64,000 nucleotides of DNA from Lutraria lutraria (GCA_964023205.1 OZ026842.1:33182992-33246991); one strand, 5' to 3'. Numbered from the stretch's first letter, positions 48,797-61,067 are shown. The notes: generated from the sequence alone by a model not told the origin. Translations and numbers: made by a program.

Positions 48797-49078
48797 AAGC
48801 CGCCCCAGAGACAGAGGGGATATCAGATGCAGGAGAATCAGGCATTAACATCCTTTTTCGAATAGTTTAACCTGGTTCTTTCTCGTGCCCGGTGAAATAC
48901 ACTGACCCACGCCTCGCCCCTTTTCCTGTTGATTTTCTCGATACATTACTTGGCTTGTTCGTTGGAATGGGGACTCTGAATAGGCGTCCCTGAAATATTG
49001 AAACCTGGAGCCGAGATTCAAATCCACGACCTTTCGATTAGTAGTCCAGCGCGTTACCACTAGTCCACTGATTAACCC
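48797..49078 (-). repeat. tRNA-derived SINE copy
   Basis: On the minus strand, TAGTGGTAACGCGCTGGACT (A box) and GTGGATTTGAATCTCGGC (B box), then the same body as the copy at 45487. The B box is well placed for a tRNA-type promoter. Truncation is not evident. Confidence 0.7.
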
Positions 49079-49342
49079 TGTTAGAATCAGTAAATGTTTG
49101 ACTTATAATTGTACGCGTGTGAATAAAATTAGATTTAAAATCGATTAGATAACATACTAAGATTCCTGTAAACTATCTCCGTAGAACTGTACTCATTAAC
49201 GAACACAGAACCTCTCAGTTTTCATGCAGGTATTGTACAATATTACGTACAAGTATTACACGATATCAACTCGATATTAACAAACAAATAGTAAAACAAT
49301 ATATTGTTATTTCCAATAAAAATACTTTACAGAGGTACGGAA

Positions 49343-49526
49343 CTTCAGTCAAACCTGTGAATAAAAGCAACCTTTGGAAAAGAAATTATGTGACATTTTG
49401 TTGATATATAGTCTTTATTCGGAAGTCATTATGTTCTAAATAATCAATGACAGTTTTTAAATGCAATGTGGCCTTCACAGGGTGGCCTTCATTCAGAGTT
49501 GACCGCAAACACAACTTTGACTGTTT
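49343..49526. repeat. family A inverted-repeat element, copy 6
   Basis: CAGTCAAACCTGTGAATAAA at the left and CAACTTTGACTGT at the right. The interior carries GTCTTTATTCGGAAG and GGCCTTCACAGGGTGGCC phrases. Confidence 0.7.
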
Positions 49527-49622
49527 CAGTATAAAGTTTTTTTTCAGACATTATCAGGGACTAAGGCGATTGAGGTCAGCACGGATCACTTGTAAGTATC
49601 AGTAATGTTTGTCATAATTACG

Positions 49623-49802
49623 TACAGTGCAACCTCTCCAGAGCGACCTCTCTTTTAGCAACAACATCCTTTCAACAACAACATGATGCCTTCCTACTGC
49701 ACGGTTTAACTATTGATTTGACTACCGTAGAGCAATAACCTTTCAACAACAACATAATTTTACAACTACCAAATGGTGTTGTTTTGGAGAGGTTTCACTG
49801 TA
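49623..49802. repeat. family B inverted-repeat element, copy 3 (best ends)
   Basis: TACAGTGCAACCTCTCCAGA at the left and TTGGAGAGGTTTCACTGTA at the right, complementary over about 17 bases. The interior repeats CAACAACA(A)CAT motifs, the complement of TTGTTG in the other copies. Confidence 0.75.
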
Positions 49803-50204
49803 TTCCGAGATTGGTCGTTTACATCTGTCACAATATTCTCCTTGTCTTAAATAGACCACTAAACAATAATATCCTCCCGCCCAAGAACTTTGTCGGTGTT
49901 ATCCAAATACCTTTCTATAATCTACACTCCTTGTTAGTAACGCACACAGTAGTATGTCACACATGACAGGAACCGTTGTATACATGTTAATGTTTAATCA
50001 AACTTTAATCAATTCGGGGAAAACATTTATTCAGCTAACTAAAAGCTATCAAATACAAAATAGGAGTTTTATAATATTTGGTCGACGTCCTCTTACGATA
50101 TTAATCACAACCGGAATCACTATAGTTACATGTATACTCAAGATATTGAGACACGTCGGTCGTCTCTTTGCAACATTGTTTTTAAAACTTCAGTCTGTTA
50201 ATTC

Positions 50205-51644
50205 CTAGCCCGATGTTATGTACAAATATTCGGGACAAGTAGGCAATCTATGGATGATGTAGTCTTCAATAAGACTATTAATAGTTTCACAATCACCGTT
50301 AATTTTCAAATGCCGTCCTGATCTCTCAATTTGTTCCGTCCAAAGTCTCACCCACACCATACCACACGTGCAATCCATTCTTGTATTACTTAGATCCAGG
50401 AAGGATAGTAAATGCAGATTTCCTAGACTTTCTGGCATTGATGTAACAGCTGTGCTTGACAAGTCTAAATATTTGAGAGAAAAGAGCCCCGTAAAAGCAT
50501 CGATCGATATATATCTCAAAGGGTTTGAGGTCAAGCTCAAACTCTGTAACCTTGAAGCGTTTGCGAGGTCATTGTGCTCAATGGTAACTATTCTGTTATG
50601 TGACAAATCTAGCTCTAACAAAGTTTTTACGTTTGACAGTGACCCGGGAACACGCTTTAATTCACACTTTTTCAAACTAAGATATGAAATGTTCGTTATG
50701 CTAAGAATATCTACAGATTCATCGCTTACAAAATTCAGAGCATTACCTTCTAAGCTTAAATTCTGCAAGCGTTGTAAAAAGCGTATATTTCGAGGAAACG
50801 TTGATAATCGATCGTACTTTAAAGTTAATGTCTTGAGTGTGTGATTGAGTGTCTGAATCGTATAATCTAGCTTAAACCTATACATGTTATGATCTATATG
50901 TAGCTCCTCCAGCTGGGTTAGATCAGCCATTTCGATGGGTATTTGTGTTAAATAGGAATACTTAAATGTTAGCGATTTTAGCGTCCGTCTGAAGGCGTGA
51001 AAAGATATATTTGTGTTTGGTAGTATGTTCAAGCCAATCACTTGTAAGTTTATGAGTCCCTGTAAATGTATTAACGCTCTCGGCCATTCGTTTAGATATC
51101 CAGCTTTTCCAAATGAAAATATTTTCAAGTTTTTTCCCAGTTTATATAATACAGTTTCAACCTGGTTCCCTGTGTCACATGGAACATCCAGCATTTGTGG
51201 ATGTATATCGTTCAACGAAATATTTAAGTATTCGACGTTTCTGAGCCTACACAAGGCGGTTGGGACTTTTACTAAATTGTTATCAGCAAGATTTATATAT
51301 TTTATATTGAATTCCAAGCCAGTGAATGCATATTGGTCCATGGTTGATATGTTACAGGAGTCAAGTAGTATTGTGGTAACGTTTGGAAGGCCTATGAAGG
51401 CTGCTCTGTTTATGGTGCGTATGTTATTCTCGCCATAATCTATGGTGTCAAAATTGTCAGTATTACTAAAACCAAAGTCGACAGTGTCACTGAGACCTTT
51501 GTTTCGACAATCTATTATTCTGTCACGACATATACACGGTTTTGGAGCTGGACATACACTGTGAACCACCAGGGAATGAGTCGTTACTTGTAGCAGAGCA
51601 CTTGTACACAACAGCATGATTGGTGTGTAACATGTGGCCAACAT
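50205..51644 (-). CDS. secreted leucine-rich-repeat protein, intronless (LRR 1)
   Basis: A single exon of 479 residues from the ATG at 51644. A signal peptide (about 1-22) is followed by an N-terminal cysteine cap (VCPAPKPCICRDRIIDC). About ten to twelve LRRs follow (for example LLELDLSHNRIVTIEHNDL, LKYLDLSSTAVTSMPESL). The C-terminal cap has DCTCGMVWVR and, later, GDCETIN and PTCP. There is no membrane segment or GPI-type tail that I can see, so it is predicted to be secreted. It is paralogous to the gene at 56048 and to the spliced gene at 61248. A recognition or adhesion role is plausible from the family but not shown. The many opposite-strand frames are shadows. Confidence 0.92.
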   Translation of the reverse strand: MLATCYTPIMLLCTSALLQVTTHSLVVHSVCPAPKPCICRDRIIDCRNKGLSDTVDFGFSNTDNFDTIDYGENNIRTINRAAFIGLPNVTTILLDSCNISTMDQYAFTGLEFNIKYINLADNNLVKVPTALCRLRNVEYLNISLNDIHPQMLDVPCDTGNQVETVLYKLGKNLKIFSFGKAGYLNEWPRALIHLQGLINLQVIGLNILPNTNISFHAFRRTLKSLTFKYSYLTQIPIEMADLTQLEELHIDHNMYRFKLDYTIQTLNHTLKTLTLKYDRLSTFPRNIRFLQRLQNLSLEGNALNFVSDESVDILSITNISYLSLKKCELKRVPGSLSNVKTLLELDLSHNRIVTIEHNDLANASRLQSLSLTSNPLRYISIDAFTGLFSLKYLDLSSTAVTSMPESLGNLHLLSFLDLSNTRMDCTCGMVWVRLWTEQIERSGRHLKINGDCETINSLIEDYIIHRLPTCPEYLYITSG

Positions 51645-53371
51645 GTTTGATAGCTAAAATATAAATGATACATGTATAATACGAGTATATTCATTAAAAC
51701 GCTAGCGTACTAAACAACAGTAAAGCAATACATGACTGAAGATCAGCCGAGTTATCTCTCTTTGTGACACTATGAGTAACAGAAATATTATTATAGTCGG
51801 CTTATCGATATAATTATCATAGTAGGACATCACGTGACTCAGACATGTGATCATTATGTATAGGGGCAATAAGTTAGCACCATAGACACACGTAAATAGA
51901 CATTTAGCTAGCATTGCAAGTGCGAACGTTCATCACTTAAAGTCTGTCAAAATCACCAAACTGACCTGCGTTATCTGCTATGTTGTACATCTTATTCAAG
52001 CATTATAAGGTCTTTTAATCGAAATAACTTAGTTAATAAGAACAATTAGTGTATAACATCGCCCAAAGATATGTTTTATACGTACATTAATATCAACAGA
52101 AGGACGCATAAAAAAGAACAGACTGTGTTTTAGCACCCTTTCCCTTCCTTAACAAGATTTCCAACATATTGTTGGACAAAAAGCGCACGACACGACACTA
52201 TCTATAAATCACATTAAATCAAACTATCCATATGTAATATGAATACAATCATCAGTATATGGACATAGCAACAATCAATGTTAGCGATATTGTACATAAT
52301 ATTACATATTTTGACACAAAAATGAAAGGAAAGTTTTTAAAAAATGTTTCTCACCATTTGTCCTCACCATATAAGTATATCTGTCTACATTACATTGACT
52401 AGCATTCTTTCTACAGAGATAAGATGTCCCTGACATAATAACTACATGCTCAGGTAACAATGAAAACATGATGTTTATGATCGTGCAAAAACTTGTTTTG
52501 TTCGGCATAATGTGCTTTTGACACTGTTTCAAAGTTTATTCAAAATATTTCTTAATAGATGATAGATTTTTTAATATTTGTTACGATAAAAATATCTTTG
52601 AACAAGATATGTGATATTAAAGATGTTGAGGAACGGTCTAAGTGTTTTAGATTTTGATTGTTCTCCCTTAATCTCAATATTTACACTTTTTATATTTTGA
52701 CACTGAACGGAGCTAAAGTCTTTGGGGTAATGGAAACAGACATTGTGACCTGAATACGTGTGAATTTGCAATGACATTCTAAAATATGGCCATAGACCAA
52801 TTTCCATCATTAATGGAATAAAATGGAACACAGAATCTGACTCAGTTTTCTGCCTTTATGTCTCTCCAATCCATATTCGGTGTTAAGTTGGCCTAACTCC
52901 ATAATATAATACATGTTGTAGGGTCCGTTTCACAATATGCACGATTGCGGTAACAACATTTTGTTATGTAGCAGAGCGATGAAAAAAATCTTGAAAATTT
53001 ATATACTAATATCAAAAACCTGTCTTGTGTTCAACGCAGAACCTGCTTAGCATGTGCGTATACCTGACTTACTTTACTTACTTAATGAACAATCATTATA
53101 ACTTTGTTATACAATTAAATGACACACAATAGTCCCCATTAACTTGAGTTCCTAATCACAACAGTGTTCATTCATTAAGTCTGGATGTATTACTCCCCTT
53201 TAGATTTAATATTTAATGTTTAAATCGCATCACATTTTTAATGTAATATGTCAGATTATCATCATCGTCAATCAAGGGTCAAAGGTTTCTTCGCGGACAG
53301 TGGCATCCCGATAAAAACATGTGTGTGCCAGAATTATTAAATGTATAACTGTCAAAATTGTTACATTTTAA

Positions 53372-53640
53372 AGGGGCATGTCCAGGAACTGCTGTATCTG
53401 TCTTTTTCCGCGATGTTTTTTTCGGTTTTGGCAGATCCCGAAAGGGTCGAGTTGTGAAAATAACGAATATTTTCTGAGGCCGAAATCGGCAGGTTTGGTA
53501 AATCTTGAAATGTGTATTTTGATTAAACTAGCGGGATATTTTTGTAATTATTTTACAGGGTTTTCATTAATTGATTTAGGCATTAAAATGACACCAAGTT
53601 GATTGCTATTCGAGACGCTTCAGTTCAAGGGCATGCCTCT
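53372..53640. mobile_element. short inverted-repeat element with TTAA target duplication, copy 2
   Basis: AGGGGCATGTCC at the left and GGCATGCCTCT at the right, flanked by TTAA at 53368-53371 and 53641-53644. The ends match those of the element at 23330-23732; the interior is largely different and shorter. Confidence 0.65.
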
Positions 53641-54880
53641 TTAACACAATGCTTGACCATATGCTTTTAACAACATGGTTTAAATTATTTCACACTTCTT
53701 TAATCAATTACTGGTCTGTTCTTTCTTCATCTGTTCAGTATATCTGTTCTGAATGACGCAAGTCCAGTTTCATGTCTTTAAGGGAGTTTGCTGCTATTTT
53801 GTGTTGAAACCCAGAAATCCCTTCTATTTGACAGGAATTAAAGCAAAGGGTAAAGTTAAGGTGCATCAATGATTTTAAATACTGTGCTAATCAGCAACAT
53901 TTTTTAAGTATTCTAAAGATATTGAAATACATCTTCATATTCTTGAAATATCAACTTTTTTTATGGATACTAAATAGTTTGTAAATGTAAGTTTTCTGAC
54001 AAGATGATGTCAATCCGGAGCTTATTACCTCCAGACAGTTATAAGACGAGGGAAATAACTCAGACTAACTTCATTCACAGAATTCTATACAGGAAGGGCT
54101 GAGTTATATACCAGTATATTAATATGTTCGCGTACATTTGTATCAAAGCTATAATTTCCTTGTCTTCCCTCCACACCGATACGTTGACAATCCATGAGTC
54201 CCAAGATTCTTCCCAACACCTGCTTTAGTTTCCTCTCCTTCTTGTTTTAATCAAGGATTAGCAATTATTACATCTTGTCTGGTTCCCGGACCTGCTCTAC
54301 AATTACGTCAGGCAAAACTCAATGATGGCGGCCTTCAGTGGTAAAACACAGGCAACGGAATATTCTAATTTTGACTGATCATTTGTGATGTTATGCCTAA
54401 TTTTAATTGTCTACTAATATTGTAACAGCGGCGAGATATTTTAATGATCATTCTTATTTGTTGATATATATACTTTCATGATGTAGCTATACATTTCGGA
54501 CGTGAGTCTTTATACTTAGTATTTTCAAAAAACATCTTCTGTAATCATCTAAAAAGTTGACCTCTATGATATATATTATATAAATAGGATTCATTACCAA
54601 TTTTCACAAGCACTTGATCACTTGATATACTAAGGAAATACCCATACATTAGAATATACAAAGGACGCCGCCATTGTTGCGCTTTGCCTGACCCGATAAC
54701 ATAGTGTAAGGGGAAGGAACTCCAGACAATTTTTACATCTAGTTACATGTTGATTGTCTTGTTTATTTATGTCTTGTCTTTCCTGTTCATGTAAAGCCTA
54801 TTTCGTGATATAATCGAACCCTTAGAAACACATTTTTTGTAATTCAAAAGCATTAAGAATTTACTCTCAATGTTCTCTTT

Positions 54881-54953
54881 GCGGCCACGGTCTACTCGTT
54901 AGTGTACTGGACTTGTCGTCCGGCAATCTGACTCATAGTCTCCTATGAAAATT
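54881..54953 (+). repeat. tRNA-like sequence (SINE head)
   Basis: GCGGCCACGGTCTACTCGTTAG then GTACTGGACTTGTCGTCC gives an A-box and anticodon-like order, with a worn B box (GACTCATAGTCTCC). The following ATGAAAATTTGACC is also found in complement-related form near 41880, suggesting a repeat family. Confidence 0.4.
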
Positions 54954-56047
54954 TGACCGAAGTCTTGATCTTCCTCCATATATGAAGAAATCGTCGGCTT
55001 CTTGTTGAAGGTTACTAATAGCTAGGATACAGTTAAAAAGACGGCATTAAATCCCTAGAAACAAACAGTATTCTTTTGCTGTCTGTGTACTTTTTCGTGC
55101 TAATACAGACACTGATGGATGAATATAGGATAACATCGTGCATTAATTGTATATAGATTTATTACATTACATGCATATGCACAGCGGACGTCAATATGTA
55201 TTATAAAAAATATTTACAACTTTGCTAACAGCTAGGATGGACTTTGTCAACCAGATCAGGTTTCTTTATATCATTGCACAAACGTAGGTCACCTTGAACG
55301 AATTCATAATGAAACTAGTACAGTAACTTATCTTTTCTTATTTTAACCCATTTTTCTACGAAAGAATTGTTTTCAGAAAACTAGTATTTTTCTTCGTAAT
55401 TTGCTTCTTATCTATATTAGCATTGCTACATACCAGGGTCAAAAGCTAAAATTTCAAGATAATTTATCCAAAAAAATCAAAAAGCAAATGTACAGAAACA
55501 ATTTTGTATCACTATGATAGAATCATGTTACAATAAAAATCCCTGTGAAAATATTGGAATATTCGTCACTGTGATGAATGGAAACACGTAATACTTTGAT
55601 ATTTCATTTCTTGTTTTTATTGACTGTTTTGTTGATAATAAATTGTATAACATCTAAGAAAAAAATACAGAAATAAACAGTATAACAATCATACAATAGA
55701 AAAATGATCATATCCTTCAAATGCATTTAACAAGACATTCCATACATGTATTTGCATAACATATTTCTTTGTTGATAACTACATTTTCATCTACGCGTGC
55801 ACCAACAGGCTATTCCTTATCAGTGTGAGAACTGTTTACATTTTAACGCGTTTGAATAACAAGAGCCAACTAAACCGCGGCATGTTCATCTTATCAGAGA
55901 AAGATATGAACCATTGTCCGATGGTCTCCCCCAAATTAGTTAAATGTTTACAAAAATAGCAATAATTATTCGACTACTCTATTTTCATTCCTTCTCTTAT
56001 AACACAGAACGTCCACACAAAAGCTACCAGATTGTAAATCAGTTTAT

Positions 56048-57451
56048 TTATGTACAGATAGAGTCGTGTTTATAGTTGGGACAGTTTGGAATGAAATCAC
56101 GCAAATAAACGTCTACAGAATAATTGATGGTCTCACAAGAGCCATCGATGGTTAAGTACAAATTACAATGGTCCTTGAAATTTTTGACCCAGGCTATATT
56201 GCACGTACATTCAATTTTATTTATAGGTAACTTCAGTTCGTAAAGATTTCTAAGGGATTTAATTGCTTCTGGAATATAGTGAATATTTGTTTCCGAAAGG
56301 TCAAGTTCTTCCAAATCTGTAAGGTCTATAAACGTTTCATTCGCGATATTAGTTAGCGGGTTTGCCGATATGATTAGTCGTCGCAGTCTATGTAGATTAT
56401 TAAAATCTCTGTTTTCCAAGGTTCTTAAATGATTATTGGACAGATTTATTTTCGTGAGATTAGTGAGTTTTGATAGAGCACCTGGAATACGCGACAAAGA
56501 ACAATTCTGCATACTTAAGTCTGTGACCTTTGTTCCGACTGCAAATTCCACCGATTCGCTGCTGACAAAGGCCAGATTGTTTGAATCAAGCACAAATGTC
56601 CGCACATTATGCAATACCTTTAGCAAAGGTGGAAACAATGTTAGGTTGTTATCAATCAGGGAGATATAGAGCAATCTTGAATACGCCTTTATGCCGCCAT
56701 ATGAAGGTACAAACACTCCGTTGTCGCCAATGTTATGATTGTGGTCGAAGTGCAGTTCCCTTAAAAATCGCAATATAGCTATTGAAAATGGCAAAGAGAT
56801 GAGCTGTGTATATTGCAATGACAATCGTAGCAGTGTGCCTTCAAAACCTCGAAATGCATCAATCGGAAGTGTTACAAATGATCCCCCGGTCACATTAAGA
56901 AACTCCAGTGCTTGCAAATGTCTTATAGTACGAGGCCAAAATTTTAATTCTTTACCCCCGAACTCAAAATGAGTGATTGTGTCGCCGATTTTGTACATCG
57001 TATGTTCATCAAACTGGCTTTCGTCGATTGGGTTCATAGTAACGTCTATCAAAATGACAACATCAAGCTCACCTATGGCGATTGGAAACGACTTCAGAGA
57101 ATTATTTGCCAAGTATAAATGGTATAGCGTAAATTCAACACCTTTAAATGCAATGTCATCAATTCTTGAAATATTATTATTATACAAGAATAGCCTTCGA
57201 AGTGTCGTAAGGTTTGCAAACGCACTATTTGTAATGTTTTCTATTAGATTGTCTTCAAGTCGTAATTCGGAATAGTAGTTGTCGACTTCGAAGTTTGGAA
57301 CAGTGGTGAGAGCTCGTGAGGAACACTCAATAATTTCCCCAGAACAACTGCATCTTTTCCTGAGATCTGGGTTGCGATCTGGACAACTGCTTGTCATTTG
57401 GCACGCCGCATAATTCAAGAACATTAGAAGCAAAACTGGAAATAGCTTCAT
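56048..57451 (-). CDS. secreted leucine-rich-repeat protein, intronless (LRR 2)
   Basis: A single exon of 467 residues from the ATG at 57451. Signal peptide about 1-17 (MKLFPVLLLMFLNYAACQ), N-terminal cysteine cap (RCSCSGEIIEC), then a run of LRRs (YSELRLEDNLIENI, LTKINLSNNHLRTLENRDF, LEELDLSETNIHYIPEAI). The C-terminal cap has IECTCNIAWVKN, GSCETIN and IPNCP. There is no membrane anchor. Same order and length as LRR 1, with which it shares the unusual CETIN motif. The two are tandem on one strand, so local duplication is likely. Confidence 0.92.
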   Translation of the reverse strand: MKLFPVLLLMFLNYAACQMTSSCPDRNPDLRKRCSCSGEIIECSSRALTTVPNFEVDNYYSELRLEDNLIENITNSAFANLTTLRRLFLYNNNISRIDDIAFKGVEFTLYHLYLANNSLKSFPIAIGELDVVILIDVTMNPIDESQFDEHTMYKIGDTITHFEFGGKELKFWPRTIRHLQALEFLNVTGGSFVTLPIDAFRGFEGTLLRLSLQYTQLISLPFSIAILRFLRELHFDHNHNIGDNGVFVPSYGGIKAYSRLLYISLIDNNLTLFPPLLKVLHNVRTFVLDSNNLAFVSSESVEFAVGTKVTDLSMQNCSLSRIPGALSKLTNLTKINLSNNHLRTLENRDFNNLHRLRRLIISANPLTNIANETFIDLTDLEELDLSETNIHYIPEAIKSLRNLYELKLPINKIECTCNIAWVKNFKDHCNLYLTIDGSCETINYSVDVYLRDFIPNCPNYKHDSICT

Positions 57452-59858
57452 CTATTAATAGAGAAATAGATAAATCTTTTAAATAGCAAGTGAGATAATT
57501 TATATATAATATGGTCAACATTTTTAACAAATTTTTAACAAAAACCAAGTCTTCTTTTTTCATCGCAGTTATTGTAACTTTTTGCTTCATTTTTTAATGT
57601 ATGCATAATTTACACAACATATTACATGATCGATGATTTGGAGGTTCTATAAAAGCAGTACGAACGGCGATCTTCACGAAGCATTTAAACAACGAGGGTT
57701 TGTGCTATTTGCATTTGTTCCAATCACGTTAACACTCTGATCTAAGTATCGCTTGGTTATAAATGTATGGGATATACCATAAATATCAGAAAAAAATCCT
57801 ATTAGTACATTTTGGTGGCGGATAATATGCATGAAAAACATTTGAATAAAGGTGATAACAAATAATCAAAAAAATTACCTTAATAACCATGGAATTTATC
57901 AATTTTCACAATGCTGTTTAAACTTCCTGTCGATATAACAAAAATTGTGTCTCCTGATAGAGCAGATTTATGGTTGTCAGAGATTGTGTATGATAAAATA
58001 TATGAACGTATTAAATCTTGTCTGATAGACCCATGAGGGCGAATACGAATAAAACTTCAATTAGTCATTCTGATGATACGGGTAATTTGACAGCCGTGTA
58101 ATACTTAAATCACCTTTCCAGGCAGGTATAGAATGTTTTATGTTTCAGGTAGGTCCAGATTAAAAATGAACGGCTGTGTTTATTATTTTTGTCTCGTTTG
58201 CATTTTCTGACTTACTGTCTTGACACCAGAAAAGGTACCAATGAGATTCGGGAACCAGAATTAAACTCAAACAATATACACTCAAACCAACTTATAAACC
58301 GCCACTTGAAATTATTGGATATATATTGATTGTTAAAAGTATAAATATAAGATAGCGAAGTACACGTTTCGCATGCGTAAATGTGCAAGAAAATATTCAA
58401 TCAAATAGTGTAAAATTACGGGTAATTGAATGAAATTATTGTATGCAAAATTTCATTAATTTCTGCCGCATACTTTCTGAGAAATTTCAGTTTACGAACT
58501 GGCGGTTTATAAGTTGGTTTGAGTATAGATGTTCAATATTTGTTTGAAAATTAGTATGTAAATGCTTTAATTTAATAATATAAATGAATAATTGATCACC
58601 ATAACCCCCCCCCCCCCCTCAATAAATGTCAAATCAACAACGGCATACCTTCTACCAAATCGGCTCTCTAAAATATGTATTATCTTTATATTAAGACTAA
58701 CAATTGTTGTTGAAAGGGGCGGTGCGACTTGTAGCCGATTTGACTCAGGTCTAATTAGATTTTTGGAACCGACCTGCAGGTGTCGTAATTCTCATGTGTC
58801 CTCTAATCGATTGTAATATTGCATGTTCCACGCACCGGTAACTAGATGACACCATGCTATAGTAACCAGTGCCATGACAAATCTTCACGTAACCAATTTT
58901 ACTAGTCTACCATTAGACAAAAGAACCATACTGATACTTGGTAGGTCAAAAAAGGAAAGTCAAAAAGTGAATTGGTTTAAGTCTTGATGGCAGAGATTTC
59001 TGATGCTTGTTAAGGCAGATCACTTCGATGAAGATTAGAAATATTAGTGTCATCGTCTGCATTGAAACGTAAGCTACTAGAAAAATAGTCAACTCTACGG
59101 TAATATTGTCAAATTGGGAAGTTGGGTCCTAAAGTATTTATTTTTATTTTTTTCTAAACATACTCTTCATGCTTTGGAGGTAGGATTCGCCCTCAAACTT
59201 TTTATACTTCTTGATTTGCTGTCAGAAACTTTTTGCTCGGCGCTAAACTTAGGATCGGTCATACATTACTCGATTATTGTTTCGTGTCTTATCTATCGTC
59301 AGCTTTTAACACTATTTAAGTTGAAGTTTTATGGCATGAGGATTTGGAGTGTGTTGTGCGTGCTGTTTGTTCTAAATTTCGAACCGTTATATAATGAATG
59401 ATACATATGTATAAATAGATTGCACTTAATTTTTTATCTGTACGTAATATGGAGTCTACTGTTCAAAAGCTTTGCATACATGTGACCTCATTAATTAATA
59501 TATACAATTTTTACTCGTTCTTATCACTGGCGTTCCTGTATGGTGGTAGTATAACATCTGGCGCTTAAGCCGCAGGTGAAGGCATTGCTTGTAATTGTAC
59601 GAATTCTAAGTCACAGAAGTACGTCGTTCTTTCTGAACAAAGAGAAATAAGCTTACCAATTATATTAAGCTTTCTACCTTGTGTTTTTCCTGGTTTTTAG
59701 ATAATTTGAACGTTTTGGTGTTGGGTCAGACAAATAAGGTTGTTTCAGTTATTTGATTCAATCTCTATAGACAAAGAGGCATTTATTCAATATCTTGAAC
59801 TACATCCATAACATCATGATGGTACATGCAATATATGAATTTGAAAGCTAAGTAAATA
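57452..59858. other. upstream region of LRR 2 and spacer
   Basis: No gene recognised. Contains the inverted-repeat element at 58281-58523 and a run of 14 C at 58605-58618. The open frame at 59114-59401 is hydrophobic, starts at a non-ATG codon and has no recognisable domain. Confidence 0.4.
58281..58523. repeat. inverted-repeat element with perfect 24-base ends
   Basis: CTCAAACCAACTTATAAACC plus GCCA at the left is exactly complementary to the right end (58500-58523). About 243 bases in total, with AT-rich interior and no coding potential. The flanks begin with TATA-like bases on both sides. Confidence 0.8.
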
Positions 59859-61008
59859 AGAGGGCCAAGATGGCCCAAATCGTTCACATGAAAATCAGTG
59901 TTCACTCATTTAAATATTGTTTTGAACCTGTGACCTAGTTTTTGATCCCAGATGACCCATGTTCGAACTTACCTTACTTAACATTACTAAGACAAACATT
60001 CTGACAAGGTTTGGTGAAGATCCAATCAAAACCTTGCCAACTACAGCATAGACAAGGTTTTCTTAAGATTTGACCTCGTGACCTATTTTTTTTACCCTAG
60101 ATGACCCATATTTGAACGTGTCTTTTATATCATTAAGACAAACAATCTGATAAGTTTGGGTGAAGATCCAATTAAAACCGTGACATCTAGAGCTTTAACA
60201 AGGTTTTTACCAAAGCTTTGACCTGGAGACCTAGTTTTTTACCCCAGCTAACCCATGTTCGGCCTTGACCCAAATATTATTGAGGCAAACATTCTGACCA
60301 GGTTTAATGAAGTTCCAATCAAAACTGTTACATCTACAGTGTTAACAAAGTTTTCCTAAGATTTGACATAGTGAACTAGTTATTGACCCCAGATGACCCA
60401 TATTTGTACTTGACCGTTCTATCATTAAAACAAATAATTTGGCAATGTTTGGTGAAGATCCAATAATAACTGTGAAATTTACAGTGTTAACATGGTTTTT
60501 CATAAGCTTTAACCTAGCGACCTAGTTTTTTAGATCAGATAACCCATGTTCGAACTCGTCCAAGATATTATAAAGACAGACATTCTGACAAGGTTTCATG
60601 ATGATCCAATCAAAACATTGAATTCTACAGTATTTACAAGGTTTTCAAGCAATTAGCCCTAGTGATCTAGTTTATGACCGCAGATAATTCATTTTCAAAC
60701 TTGACCTACATATCAATTAAAGAAAATTCTGACAGAGTTTCATGAAGATCCAACCAAAACAGTGATTTCTAGAGTGTTCACAAAGTTTTCCCTTATTTGG
60801 CCCTGGAGACCTAGTTTTTTACCCAAAATGACCCATTATCGAACTCGTCCGAGAATTTGTCGATATTAATATTCTGACCCAGTTTTGCGAAAACTGAGCC
60901 CTAGTGTGTTCACAAGGTAAAAGTATTGATGACGCACGACAGACGACGCCGGACGAAGTCTGATCACAAAAGCTGACCCAGAGCATATATGCTCATGTGA
61001 GCTAAAAA
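59859..61008 (+). repeat. 1.15 kb element made of about seven ~145-bp tandem units
   Basis: Each unit has GACCTAGTTTTT, GATGACCCAT, TTCGAACT, ACATTCTGACAAGG, TTGGTGAAGATCCAATCAA and GTGTTAACAAGG in the same order. The array is bounded by GAGGGCCAAGATGGCCC on the left and a short end with GACAGACGACGCCGGACGA and GCTCATGTGAGCTAAAA on the right. To my knowledge this type of repeat is common in bivalve genomes. It has no coding potential. Confidence 0.85.
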
Positions 61009-61067
61009 GCTGCCGCTACTGTTTTCCAAATCTATTTGAATTCATTTACTTGTCAAATATTTGGACA

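Larger units (their letters stand above)
46870..50204. other. repeat-rich spacer between the WxxW gene and the LRR genes
   Basis: Contains family A copies (47848, 49343), a SINE (48797) and a family B copy (49623). I recognise no gene. A 44-base open segment at 49548-49591 has good splice-site borders but no partner. The open frame at 49954-50208 next to the LRR stop shows no family feature. Confidence 0.45.
51645..56047. other. spacer between the two intronless LRR genes
   Basis: 4.4 kb without a recognisable gene. Holds a TTAA-type element (53372-53640) and a tRNA-like repeat (54881-54953). The minus-strand open frames near 52300-52830 show no conserved motif. Promoter sequence for LRR 1 should lie just above 51644. 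Confidence 0.45.

Noticed and set aside
50368..51438. Long plus-strand open frames opposite LRR 1
   Set aside because: They are antisense shadows of the LRR coding sequence, which has clear cap cysteines and repeats on the minus strand.
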